A DNA stretch of 64,000 bases from Anaerostipes amylophilus (GTDB taxonomy: Bacteria > Bacillota > Clostridia > Lachnospirales > Lachnospiraceae): NCBI RefSeq assembly GCF_025567365.1, contig NZ_JAOQJG010000003.1, forward strand, positions 327,874 to 391,873, written 5' to 3'. This document shows positions 35,801 to 43,619 of the stretch, one piece after another. Made by a program: the position numbers and the translations under genes. The first letter of the stretch is position 1; every line of letters starts with the position of its first letter. Below the pieces are notes generated by a model. That model ran no database searches, was not told where the DNA came from, and was given only the letters and a program-made list of their open reading frames with translations.

Positions 35801-37326
35801 TATCCGATGAGATCACAAGAATGATGAAAGAGATTTCTGGCAAGACACCACTGATATTGAAAGTAGATGAAAGTGATAATCAGGGACCACTAGGAATTCG
35901 TGTCCGTTCGTTTTTGGAAACTGTCAAGATGGGAAGAGAGAAACAAAAGAAACTTAATGTACATGAATTACAGGAGCCATATGCAGTCAAATTTACAAAA
36001 CAGGATAAAAAAGAAAAGATTGCATTAGTACCAAATACATCTCATGCATTTTGCCGAATTATGACGGCTGCATTAAAAGGCCAGGGAATTCGAGCAGTAT
36101 CATTGGATATCGGGCGAGAGGATGCAATCCGCCTGGGAAAACGATATGTACATAATGATATTTGTTTCCCGGCACAGGTTGTAATCGGGGAAGCATTAGC
36201 AGCACTTGAAAGTGGAAAGTATAATGGAAAAGATGTTGCAGTTGTCATGGCAAAATATGTGGGTGACTGCCGTTTGACACATTACGGAGCATTACTTAGA
36301 AAAGCATTGGATGATGCAGGATATGAAAATGTTCCGATTCTCACAAATGACGATGTGGATTCTCATAACATGCATCCAGGATTTAAGTTAAATCTTGCAT
36401 CCTCTGTAAAAATTGCATTTGCGCTGCCGATGATCGATGTGCTGGAAGAATTACTGCGAAAGATTCGTCCTTATGAGACGGTCAAAGGAAGTGCAGATAA
36501 GGCATTTGATAAAGCGTTAGACTGTGTGATCGAGGGACTTGAGAAATCTGGTGTCCATGGGGCAAGAAAAGGATTTAAAGAAGCAATCAATATTATGAAG
36601 AATATATCTTATGACAGATCAAACCTGAAACCGCAGATTCTGATCGTGGGAGAATATCTTTTGAATTTTCATCCAGGTGCCAATCATGACATTGAAAGGT
36701 ATCTGGAAGATAATGGATTTGAGATTATTGAAGCAAGAATGACGGATGTAATCAGAAAAACATATTTTTATCAGGATGCTCAGATAAAAGAATATCACTT
36801 AAATAAACCAATCGATCAGAAAATATGGTTTAGGACAGCGGATACTTTCTTTGATCTTGCACATAGTCTGACAGATTCGATTGCAAAGAATCATCCATTG
36901 TATAAGCCGGCAATTCGCATGGATGAACTGGTAAAAGCAAGTGATCCGGTGATTCATCATACATTTGATGCGGGAGAAGGCGTTTTGATTCCAGGAGAGA
37001 TCATTCATCATGCAGAACATGGATGTAGATATTTCTTGATCTTACAACCGTTTGGATGTCTTCCAAATCACGTTGTCGGAAGAGGAATTTCAAAAAAATT
37101 AAAAGAAATGTATCCAAATGCACAGATTCTTCCACTGGATTATGATCCGGATGTAAGTTTTGCGAATATTGAAAACAGGCTTCAGATGCTAGTTATGAAT
37201 GCAAAACAGGAAATTCTTGAAGAAAATGAAGAACGTGATCATAGAAGAAGCCATCATTATACACAGACAGAAGATAAAAATTATCGAGGAAAGAGTTATA
37301 ATGTTGGAAAAACTTCTGGTGTATAA
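32833..37326 (+). CDS. Giant 2-hydroxyacyl-CoA dehydratase activase/dehydratase-like fusion
   Basis: A 1497-residue multidomain protein. Two BadF/BcrA-type ASKHA ATPase domains follow each other: the first (about 15-275) with GIDVGSTTTKIVAL and NGSCAGGTGAFIDE, the second (about 345-600) with GIDAGSTTTKFVLL and SSGCGSFLENF. The cysteines in these loops would hold a [4Fe-4S] cluster between subunits. Then comes a cysteine pair region (CPFCTNHCQRT), a DUF2229-type domain (GIPRVLSYWDTMPFW onward) and an HgdB-like C-terminal half. Such proteins belong to the activator/double-cubane reductase group that drives low-potential electron transfer by ATP hydrolysis. The substrate is unknown. The ATG at 32833 or 32836 may be used. 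Confidence 0.88.
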   Translation: MMNKEITKPNEQNILVGIDVGSTTTKIVALDADHDHQLLFSDYARHHANQIASVIKSIKEFCSHIKQKKIRLCLTGSGAKPVSSILKVPFVQEVAANAIALQDKFQKVGTAIELGGQDAKMIFFKDSENGQPQSVADMRMNGSCAGGTGAFIDEIASVLKVPVEHFNELAQKGTHLYDISGRCGVYAKTDIQPLLNQGAAKEDLALSAFHAIAKQTMGGLAQGLEIKKPVAFEGGPLTFHPTLVKVFAERLELKKEEILCPEHSELMIAYGAALSLEKMFSDSKAKDVDKLLETLESAQRNNAHISGEAAVPFFASKEEKEKFKKAHQKKKVTWKRPKKGETVRCFLGIDAGSTTTKFVLLDEQEEILDSFYAPNEGDPLKVAKDALICLRKRYEDVGAKLEILSAGTTGYGEMLFSKAFEIPCHTVETVAHTRASEKYVKDASFILDIGGQDMKAIWLEDGVITNILLNEACSSGCGSFLENFASSLHIQTKEIADKAFASKNPAVLGSRCTVFMNSSIITEQRNGKNPEDIMAGLCRSIIQNVFTKVIRVSNLDSLGKKIVVQGGTFENDAVLRAMEEYVGREVVRAPYPGIMGAIGVGLIAKEQYEKDPESVKAWDLTNLDTFSYTQEANAPCPFCTNHCQRTIVQFSNGNSWVTNNRCEKGEIIGDPKNTEVSKKLKETIKKNKSVPDLFEERKQLLFKEYPYPTPKKERNITIGIPRVLSYWDTMPFWTTFFKTLGYNVQLSDESTREIYESGLSAVTSDTVCFPAKLVHGHLRNLVKKYHVDRIFMPSITTVPPENTEKTSESMCAVVKGYPIVIRNSDNPQDKWNVPFDAPLFHWHTKKDRQRQLLAYMQDEYHISKEEVLEAMRAGDLAQKSFEEQLKKRGQKILDDVEEKDSFAVVLASRPYQNDTLVNHDLSKMFIKAGIAVLTADSLPEVNKTQLSKSRIDIVNNYHARMLSSAILAAQSEHLEYVQLVSFGCGHDAYLSDEITRMMKEISGKTPLILKVDESDNQGPLGIRVRSFLETVKMGREKQKKLNVHELQEPYAVKFTKQDKKEKIALVPNTSHAFCRIMTAALKGQGIRAVSLDIGREDAIRLGKRYVHNDICFPAQVVIGEALAALESGKYNGKDVAVVMAKYVGDCRLTHYGALLRKALDDAGYENVPILTNDDVDSHNMHPGFKLNLASSVKIAFALPMIDVLEELLRKIRPYETVKGSADKAFDKALDCVIEGLEKSGVHGARKGFKEAINIMKNISYDRSNLKPQILIVGEYLLNFHPGANHDIERYLEDNGFEIIEARMTDVIRKTYFYQDAQIKEYHLNKPIDQKIWFRTADTFFDLAHSLTDSIAKNHPLYKPAIRMDELVKASDPVIHHTFDAGEGVLIPGEIIHHAEHGCRYFLILQPFGCLPNHVVGRGISKKLKEMYPNAQILPLDYDPDVSFANIENRLQMLVMNAKQEILEENEERDHRRSHHYTQTEDKNYRGKSYNVGKTSGV

Positions 37327-37340
37327 AGACAGAAATTGAT

Positions 37341-37369
37341 TTGTTGAATTATGTAAAATATGATATAAT
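37341..37369 (+). promoter_or_regulatory. Sigma-A promoter of the HPt gene
   Basis: TTGTTG and TATAAT are 17 nt apart, with a TG-extended -10 (TGATATAAT). Confidence 0.7.
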
Positions 37370-37419
37370 CATGGGGATTATAAAACTAGGAGATATATTT
37401 GATAAGGAGCAGAAAGGTC

Positions 37420-37770
37420 ATGAATATTCAGGAATTTTATGATAGTATTGATGAAAACTATGAAAATGTAAGTAGTCGTATGATGGGGAATCAAAAACTG
37501 GTCGAGAAATTTGTTCGCAAATTTTTGGAGGATCCAACATATAAACAGATTAAAGAATCTGTTGAGAAGATGGATTATGATGAGATTTTAAGAGCAACTC
37601 ATACGATGAAGGGAATCGCAAGCAATCTTGAATTTACACAGTTACAGCAAAAAAGTGCAAAGGCAGTAGATATGATCCGTGCAGGAGAAAAGGAAACTGT
37701 ATTGCCAGTGATTGACGAAATCGAGAAAGAATATCAAAAAGTTGTAGATGCTATTCAAAAATTGGATTAA
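37420..37770 (+). CDS. Orphan HPt-domain phosphotransfer protein
   Basis: A 116-residue helical-bundle protein. The HPt phosphorylation motif ATHTMKGIASNLEF places the active histidine at residue 61, with the typical K and G three and four positions later. No kinase or receiver gene is adjacent. The ATG at 37420 is preferred to a TTG at 37399, because GAAAGG lies just before it. HPt proteins pass phosphate between receiver domains, so a link to a phosphorelay, possibly that of Spo0A, is conceivable but unproven. Confidence 0.85.
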   Translation: MNIQEFYDSIDENYENVSSRMMGNQKLVEKFVRKFLEDPTYKQIKESVEKMDYDEILRATHTMKGIASNLEFTQLQQKSAKAVDMIRAGEKETVLPVIDEIEKEYQKVVDAIQKLD

Positions 37771-37887
37771 ATTGGATAATGTAGAAAAAATTATTAGAAA
37801 TTTGAAAAACCTTGTGTTAAAATAGGAATATAGGAATTTGTTTAGATATTATGAAAACTTGCCAAATAGATAGAAAGGATGAGATGA

Positions 37888-38400
37888 ATGTTTGAACAAG
37901 GCGAGTATATTGTTTATGGAAGCACAGGTGTTTGCAAAGTTGAAAAAGTGACAACCATGGATATGGATGGAGTGCCAGGCGATAAACTGTATTATATTTT
38001 AAGACCATATCATAAGGAAGACCGTGAGATATTTACTCCGGTTGATAATAAGAAGACAAAGATGCGCAAGTTATTATCTTCAAATGAGATCAAATCTTAT
38101 CTCAATGAATTTAATGAATTGGAAGATTTTGAGATTACGAAAGAAAAATTCAGAGAAGATAATTATAAACAGTGTGTCAGAGGCTGTGATTTTAGAGAAA
38201 TTTTAAGACTTGTAAAGTCACTTTTGAAACGCAAGAGATCCAGACTTTTGAGTGGAAAGAATTTCCCATCGACAGATGAACGTTATTTAAAAATAGCAGA
38301 GAATATTTTATTTTCAGAGATTTCCTATGTACTTAAACTTTCAAAGAATGAGGTTGAAGATCTTTTTCGTACGAATATGAAAGAGATGGCAACAACTTAA
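37888..38400 (+). CDS. CarD/CdnL family transcriptional regulator
   Basis: A 170-residue protein with an N-terminal CarD RNA-polymerase-interacting domain (MFEQGEYIVYGSTGVCKVEKV, LYYILRPYHKEDREIFTPV) and a helical DNA-binding C-terminal domain (FREILRLVKSLLKRKRSRLLSG, TDERYLKIAENILFSEISYVL). CdnL-type proteins bind the RNA polymerase beta subunit and stabilise promoter complexes, often at rRNA promoters. AGAAAGGATG precedes the start. A terminator follows. Confidence 0.88.
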   Translation: MFEQGEYIVYGSTGVCKVEKVTTMDMDGVPGDKLYYILRPYHKEDREIFTPVDNKKTKMRKLLSSNEIKSYLNEFNELEDFEITKEKFREDNYKQCVRGCDFREILRLVKSLLKRKRSRLLSGKNFPSTDERYLKIAENILFSEISYVLKLSKNEVEDLFRTNMKEMATT

Positions 38401-38425
38401 GAAAATATAAAAAATCAACAAATGT

Positions 38426-38463
38426 AAAAGGATCTTTTCTATCTTGGAAGAGGTCCTTCTTTT
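38426..38463 (+). terminator. Intrinsic terminator after the CarD gene
   Basis: The stem AAAAGGATCTTTTC..GAAGAGGTCCTTCTTTTT, with G-U pairs and a small loop, ends in a T-run. Confidence 0.75.
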
Positions 38464-38468
38464 TATAG

Positions 38469-38497
38469 TTGTTCTTTTCTTGATGATATGATATAAT
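38469..38497 (+). promoter_or_regulatory. Sigma-A promoter of pyrH-frr
   Basis: TTGTTC and TATAAT are 17 nt apart, with an extended -10 (TGATATAAT), directly after the CarD terminator. Confidence 0.7.
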
Positions 38498-38541
38498 TTC
38501 ACATAGTGATTTGGCAAAGAAAGAACAAAAGAGGTAGATCA

Positions 38542-39255
38542 ATGAAAGATTTAAAAGATATGAAACGTGTACTTTTAAAATTAAGCGGTGAAGCACTTGC
38601 CGGGGATAAGAAGACAGGATTTGACGAGGCAACTTGTGCAGATGCAGCACGCCAGGTAAAGACATTGGTAGATGAAGGACTTCAGGTAGCAATTGTTATC
38701 GGAGGAGGAAATTTTTGGAGAGGCCGCACAAGCGAAAGTATGGAACGTACAAAAGCTGACCAGATTGGAATGCTTGCAACAGTCATGAATTGTATTTATG
38801 TATCAGATGCATTCAGAACTGCTGGAATGGAGACAGAAGTATATACGCCATTTGTGTGTGGAGCATTTACAGAGTTATTCTCAAAAGACAAAGCAGTGAA
38901 AGCTTTGAATGAAGGTAAAGTTGTATTTTTTGCGGGAGGAACAGGGCATCCTTATTTTTCAACAGATACAGCAACAGCACTTCGTGCGATTGAGATTGAA
39001 GCAGATGCTATTTTGTTAGCAAAATCTATTGATGGTGTCTATGATAGTGACCCTGCAGTGAATAAGGATGCAGTGAAATACGATAGTATCACAATGGAAG
39101 AAGTACTAGATCAGAAATTAGGAGTTATCGATCTGACAGCAACTATTATGTGTCTTGAGAATAAGATGCCATTAGCTGTATTTGGATTAAATGAAGAAAA
39201 CAGTATTGAGAATTTAATGAAAGGTAAATTCAACGGAACTTATGTAACCGTTTGA
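38542..39255 (+). CDS. pyrH: UMP kinase
   Basis: A 237-residue bacterial UMP kinase of the amino-acid kinase fold, converting UMP to UDP. Seen are VLLKLSGEALAG near the start, VIGGGNFWRGR, DQIGMLATVMN, FAGGTGHPYFSTDTATALRA and the ATP-site LLAKSIDGVYDSDP. The ATG at 38542 is chosen because AGAGGTAG lies just before it. A GTG at 38506 falls within the promoter leader. frr follows 17 nt later, the usual pyrH-frr pair. Confidence 0.95.
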   Translation: MKDLKDMKRVLLKLSGEALAGDKKTGFDEATCADAARQVKTLVDEGLQVAIVIGGGNFWRGRTSESMERTKADQIGMLATVMNCIYVSDAFRTAGMETEVYTPFVCGAFTELFSKDKAVKALNEGKVVFFAGGTGHPYFSTDTATALRAIEIEADAILLAKSIDGVYDSDPAVNKDAVKYDSITMEEVLDQKLGVIDLTATIMCLENKMPLAVFGLNEENSIENLMKGKFNGTYVTV

Positions 39256-39272
39256 TAAATTAGGAGGACGAC

Positions 39273-39818
39273 ATGTTAAAACAATTTGAAGACAAGATGC
39301 AGAAATCTTTAGACAGTATGACGAATGACTTTATGACAATTCGTGCAGGACGTGCGAATCCACACGTATTGGACAAGGTAAAAGTTGATTATTATGGAGT
39401 TGCAACTCCAGTAGCACAGGTTGGAAATGTTTCTGTGCCAGAGGCAAGAACAATTATGATTCAGCCATGGGAGCCAAACTTATTAAAAGAGATTGAAAAA
39501 GCAATCTTAGTATCAGATATCGGAATCACACCAACAAATGACGGTAAAGCAATCAGATTAAACTTCCCAGATCTTACAGAAGAGCGAAGAAAAGAACTTG
39601 CAAAAGATGTTAAGAAACGTGGAGAAGAAGCAAAAGTAGCTGTTAGAAATATCCGTCGTGATGCGAATGACTTTGTCAAGAAACAGAATAAAACCGGAGA
39701 ATTAAATGAAGATCAGGCAAAAGATGAAGAAGATAAAGTACAGAAGATGACAGATAAATACATCAAACAGATTGATGAAGCTGTTGAAGCTAAATCAAAA
39801 GAAATCATGACAGTTTAA
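39273..39818 (+). CDS. frr: Ribosome recycling factor
   Basis: A 181-residue RRF that with EF-G splits post-termination ribosomes. The family signatures are IRAGRANPHVLDKVKVDYYG, PEARTIMIQPWEP, NDGKAIRLNFPDLTEERRKEL and a C-terminal helical hairpin (VRNIRRDANDFVKK). AGGAGG precedes the ATG. A terminator-like hairpin follows, then uppS. Confidence 0.97.
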   Translation: MLKQFEDKMQKSLDSMTNDFMTIRAGRANPHVLDKVKVDYYGVATPVAQVGNVSVPEARTIMIQPWEPNLLKEIEKAILVSDIGITPTNDGKAIRLNFPDLTEERRKELAKDVKKRGEEAKVAVRNIRRDANDFVKKQNKTGELNEDQAKDEEDKVQKMTDKYIKQIDEAVEAKSKEIMTV

Positions 39819-39828
39819 TCGAATCATC

Positions 39829-39857
39829 AACAGGGTTGAAATCTCAGCCCTGTTTTG
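39829..39857 (+). terminator. Hairpin terminator after frr
   Basis: The stem AACAGGGTTGA..TCAGCCCTGTTTTG has one mismatch, a 4-nt loop and a short T-rich tail. It probably reduces, rather than abolishes, read-through into uppS. Confidence 0.7.
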
Positions 39858-39905
39858 TTTCATGTGAACATGAATCAGATTTATAATAAGATATAGGAGG
39901 TTTGA

Positions 39906-40613
39906 ATGGAGAATTTAAATATTCCACAGCATGTGGCGATTATCTTAGATGGAAATGGAAGATGGGCAAAGAAACGTCATCTGCCTAGAAATATGGGGCA
40001 CAGACAAGGAAGTAAAGTGGTAGAACAGATTATCGAAGATGCACATGATCTTGGAATTAAATATCTTACGGTATATGCATTTTCAACAGAAAACTGGAAG
40101 CGCCCTCAGGATGAAGTGAATGCACTGATGAAATTACTTCGTGATTATTTAAAAACATGCATTAAGCGTGCAAATAAAAATAATATGAAAGTCAGAGTGA
40201 TCGGGGATATTACAGGATTGTCAGAAGATCTGCAGGAAAAGATCATTGAACTTGAAAAGGCATCCAAAGATAATACAGGAATTAATTTTACAATTGCGTT
40301 AAATTATGGAAGTCGTGACGAGATGGTTCGTGCTATGAGACATATGGCGGAAGATCTTGAGAATGGAAATCTTTCAAAAGATGCGATCACAGAGGAAGTA
40401 TTTAAAGGATATCTGGATACAAAAGAACTACCAGATCCAGATTTGATGATCCGTACGAGTGGAGAAGAAAGATTATCAAACTTTATGTTATGGCAGTTAG
40501 CATATACAGAGTTTTATTTTACGGATGTGCTATGGCCAGATTTTAATAAAAAAGAATTAATAAAGGCGATTGAGTATTATAATGGACGTGATCGCAGATT
40601 TGGAGGAATATAA
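39906..40613 (+). CDS. uppS: Isoprenyl transferase (undecaprenyl diphosphate synthase)
   Basis: A 235-residue cis-prenyltransferase that extends farnesyl diphosphate to the C55 carrier lipid for peptidoglycan. Visible are IILDGNGRWAKKRHLPRNMG with the catalytic aspartate, FSTENWKRP, LNYGSRDEMV and DLMIRTSGEERLSNFMLWQL. AGGAGG lies before the ATG. It uses the product of ispA and, through it, dxs and dxr. Confidence 0.96.
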   Translation: MENLNIPQHVAIILDGNGRWAKKRHLPRNMGHRQGSKVVEQIIEDAHDLGIKYLTVYAFSTENWKRPQDEVNALMKLLRDYLKTCIKRANKNNMKVRVIGDITGLSEDLQEKIIELEKASKDNTGINFTIALNYGSRDEMVRAMRHMAEDLENGNLSKDAITEEVFKGYLDTKELPDPDLMIRTSGEERLSNFMLWQLAYTEFYFTDVLWPDFNKKELIKAIEYYNGRDRRFGGI

Positions 40614-40617
40614 ATTT

Positions 40618-41430
40618 ATGTTTAAGCAGAGACTGATCAGTGGAATCATCTTAGTACTGATCGCAGCATTTGGTTTATATATGGGCGGTGTTGTTACATT
40701 TGCAATGACATTGATCGTTGCATTGATTGGATACAGCGAGATTCTAAGAATTTATCATATTGAGAAATCATCCTTGGCTGTGATCGGTTATACGGGAACG
40801 ATTCTTTATTATGTTGCATTATTTTTTGATCTAGAACAGTGGACAACAGCTATCATTATTTTATTTTTAATTTTTTTACTGGGATGTTATGTTGTACGTT
40901 TTCCAAAATATAAAGTAGATCAGATGATGGCAGCGTTTTTTGGATTTGTATATGTAGGGGTTATGATGTCCTTTATTTATCAGATCCGTGAATTACAAAA
41001 TGGAGGAGAGTTTGTTGTATTATTATTCCTTGCTGCATGGGGAAATGATACTTTAGCATATTGTACAGGAATGCTGATCGGTAAACATAAGATGTCTCCA
41101 ATCTTAAGTCCTAAGAAGAGCATTGAAGGACTGATCGGAGGAATTGTTGGTGCAGCAATTCTTGGTGGATTATATGGAATGTACTTAAACACATATATCA
41201 GATTTAGCTTTAATCCGGTTACAATGTTCCCTGTTATTTGTGGACTTGGCGGAGCAGTTTCTGTAATTGGAGATTTAGCAGCATCTGCGATCAAAAGAGA
41301 TTCAGGAATTAAAGATTATGGTACATTGATTCCTGGTCATGGAGGAATTCTTGATCGTTTTGACAGTATTATTTTTATTGCACCAGTTATTTATTATCTA
41401 ACAGTTATGATTTCAGGAGGAGCAATCTAG
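40618..41430 (+). CDS. cdsA: Phosphatidate cytidylyltransferase
   Basis: A 270-residue multi-spanning membrane enzyme making CDP-diacylglycerol for phospholipid synthesis. The C-terminal signature runs from SAIKRDSGIKDYG to IPGHGGILDRFDS, and SPKKSIEGLIGG is also conserved. About seven membrane segments are apparent. The ATG at 40618, 4 nt after uppS, follows GGAGGA. The preceding in-frame codons lie inside uppS. Confidence 0.94.
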   Translation: MFKQRLISGIILVLIAAFGLYMGGVVTFAMTLIVALIGYSEILRIYHIEKSSLAVIGYTGTILYYVALFFDLEQWTTAIIILFLIFLLGCYVVRFPKYKVDQMMAAFFGFVYVGVMMSFIYQIRELQNGGEFVVLLFLAAWGNDTLAYCTGMLIGKHKMSPILSPKKSIEGLIGGIVGAAILGGLYGMYLNTYIRFSFNPVTMFPVICGLGGAVSVIGDLAASAIKRDSGIKDYGTLIPGHGGILDRFDSIIFIAPVIYYLTVMISGGAI

Positions 41431-41431
41431 A

Positions 41432-42571
41432 GTGAAGTATATTTCAATCATAGGGTCAACAGGTTCAATCGGAAGCCAGACATTAGATGTTGTACGCAGT
41501 AACAAAGATTTGAAAGTTACAGCATTGGCTGCCGCAACAAGTATTGATCTTTTGGAAAAACAAGCAAGAGAATTTAAACCATCTGTGGTAGCAGTATATA
41601 ATGAGCAAAAGGCAGAAGAATTAAGAGTTCGTCTTGCTGATATGGATATTAAAGTTTATGCAGGAATGGATGGTTTATTAGAAGTAGCAACAGAGAAACA
41701 GTGTTCGATCGTTGTAACAGCAATTGTTGGAATGATTGGAATTCGTCCAACGATTGCTGCAATGAAGGCAGGAAAAGATATTGGGCTGGCGAATAAAGAG
41801 ACGTTAGTTACAGCTGGTCATATCATCATGCCTTTGGCGGATGAATTAGGTGTTTCTATTTATCCGATAGACAGTGAACATTCAGCAATTTTTCAATGTC
41901 TTCAAAGTGGAAATGAAAAAGATCTTGATTCATTGATCATTACGGCATCTGGTGGACCATTCCGTAAAAAAACAACAGATGAATTAAGGAATGTAACAGT
42001 GGAAGACGCATTAAAACATCCGAACTGGTCGATGGGACATAAGATTACGATCGATTCTGCAACACTGGTAAATAAAGGACTTGAAGTATTAGAAGCAAAT
42101 TGGCTGTTTGATGTAGATTTTGATGATATTCATGTTGTTGTCCAACCAAAAAGTATTATTCATTCCATGATTCAGTATAAAGATGGAAGTGTTATTGCAC
42201 AGATGGGAACACCAGATATGAAACTTCCAATTCAGTATGCACTGTTTTATCCAGAACATCGTTATCTGGAAGGAGAGCGTCTTGATTTTGCAAAGTTAAA
42301 AGAAATTACTTTCGAAGAGCCACCGGTTGATGTTCTAAAAGGACTTCCATATGCATATAAAGCTGGTAGAATTGGTGGAAGTATGCCGACAGTGTTAAAT
42401 GCTGCAAATGAAAAAGCAGTTGCATTATTTTTAGATCACAAAATTAAATTTTTGGATATTTATGACATCATTGAGGATGCAATGAATGCCCATAAAGTGC
42501 TTCCTAATCCATCACTTGAGGAAGTGTTAGAGACAGAACAATGGGTATATGAACATATAGAAAGCAGGTAA
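41432..42571 (+). CDS. dxr: 1-deoxy-D-xylulose-5-phosphate reductoisomerase
   Basis: A 379-residue enzyme forming MEP, the second step of the isoprenoid pathway. The NADPH loop is IIGSTGSIGSQTLDV. The metal and substrate site is PIDSEHSAIFQCL, and further motifs are TASGGPFRK, HPNWSMGHKITIDSATL and the mobile loop. The start is GTG at 41432, one base after the cdsA stop, with AGGAGG inside the end of cdsA. Confidence 0.95.
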   Translation: MKYISIIGSTGSIGSQTLDVVRSNKDLKVTALAAATSIDLLEKQAREFKPSVVAVYNEQKAEELRVRLADMDIKVYAGMDGLLEVATEKQCSIVVTAIVGMIGIRPTIAAMKAGKDIGLANKETLVTAGHIIMPLADELGVSIYPIDSEHSAIFQCLQSGNEKDLDSLIITASGGPFRKKTTDELRNVTVEDALKHPNWSMGHKITIDSATLVNKGLEVLEANWLFDVDFDDIHVVVQPKSIIHSMIQYKDGSVIAQMGTPDMKLPIQYALFYPEHRYLEGERLDFAKLKEITFEEPPVDVLKGLPYAYKAGRIGGSMPTVLNAANEKAVALFLDHKIKFLDIYDIIEDAMNAHKVLPNPSLEEVLETEQWVYEHIESR

Positions 42572-42575
42572 ATCA

Positions 42576-43607
42576 TTGAATATTATCATTGCAATTTTAA
42601 TTTTTGGAATTATTATCATTGTACACGAATTTGGACATTTTTTGATCGCAAAGAAAAATGGAATTCAAGTAGATGAATTTTGTATTGGACTTGGGCCAAC
42701 GATCATAGGGAAACAAGTTGGCGATACATTTTATTCTATAAAGCTGTTGCCTTTTGGTGGGGCATGTATGATGGGGGAAGATGAAGAACGTCCAGGTGAG
42801 AATGCATTTAATAATAAATCTGTCTGGGCAAGGATGGCAGTTATTTTTGGTGGACCATTCTTTAATTTTATTCTGGCATTTGTATTTTCATTGATTGTGA
42901 TCGGAATGTCAGGAGTTGATATTCCAAAGATTTCACAGGTGGAAAATAATTCTCCAGCATATGAGTCAGGAATCAAGGCTGGAGATATAATGACAAAAGT
43001 TGATGGAAAGAAGATTCATAATTATCGAGAATTTTCTTATTATATGTATTTAGATTATGCTGGAGATAAAATTCCGATTACTATAGTAAGAGATGGAGAA
43101 GAAAAAAACATTGAGGTAACACCAATGTATAACAAGGAAAGATCACAGTATATGATCGGAATTACATGGAGTGGATATCAGAAAGTCAATCCGTTAAAGA
43201 CGCTTGAATACAGTTTTCGTGAAGTTGGACTGCAAGTGAAGATTACATTAAAGAGCGTAAAAATGCTAGTCTCACAAAAACTTGGAGTAAAAGATCTCTC
43301 TGGACCAGTAGGAATTGTAAAGACGGTTGGAGATCAATATACACAGGCAGCTGCTTATGGACTTAAAACAGTATTTTTGACAATGGCAAACTGGATCATT
43401 TTGATCAGTGCAAATCTGGGTGTTATGAATCTTTTGCCATTACCAGCATTGGATGGTGGACGTTTATTATTTTTGATCATTGAAGCAATAACAGGTAAGG
43501 CAGTGCCACAGAATATGGAAGCGTTGGTACACACTGCAGGATTGATTTTACTGATGCTTTTAATGGTAATTGTAATGTACCAGGATATTGTAAAGATTTT
43601 CATGTAA
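42576..43607 (+). CDS. rseP: Site-2 intramembrane metalloprotease (RseP/RasP family)
   Basis: A 343-residue M50 protease with H17-E18-x-x-H21 (VHEFGHF) in the first membrane helix. A PDZ domain covers about residues 115-190 (SPAYESGIKAGDIMTKVDGK). The second metal-ligand motif NLLPLPALDGGR lies near residue 285. It cleaves anti-sigma factors and signal-peptide remnants in membranes. The start codon appears to be TTG at 42576, with a weak site (GCAGGTAA), 4 nt after dxr. The order dxr-rseP-ispG is conserved. Confidence 0.92.
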   Translation: MNIIIAILIFGIIIIVHEFGHFLIAKKNGIQVDEFCIGLGPTIIGKQVGDTFYSIKLLPFGGACMMGEDEERPGENAFNNKSVWARMAVIFGGPFFNFILAFVFSLIVIGMSGVDIPKISQVENNSPAYESGIKAGDIMTKVDGKKIHNYREFSYYMYLDYAGDKIPITIVRDGEEKNIEVTPMYNKERSQYMIGITWSGYQKVNPLKTLEYSFREVGLQVKITLKSVKMLVSQKLGVKDLSGPVGIVKTVGDQYTQAAAYGLKTVFLTMANWIILISANLGVMNLLPLPALDGGRLLFLIIEAITGKAVPQNMEALVHTAGLILLMLLMVIVMYQDIVKIFM

Positions 43608-43619
43608 AGGGGGATTTGC

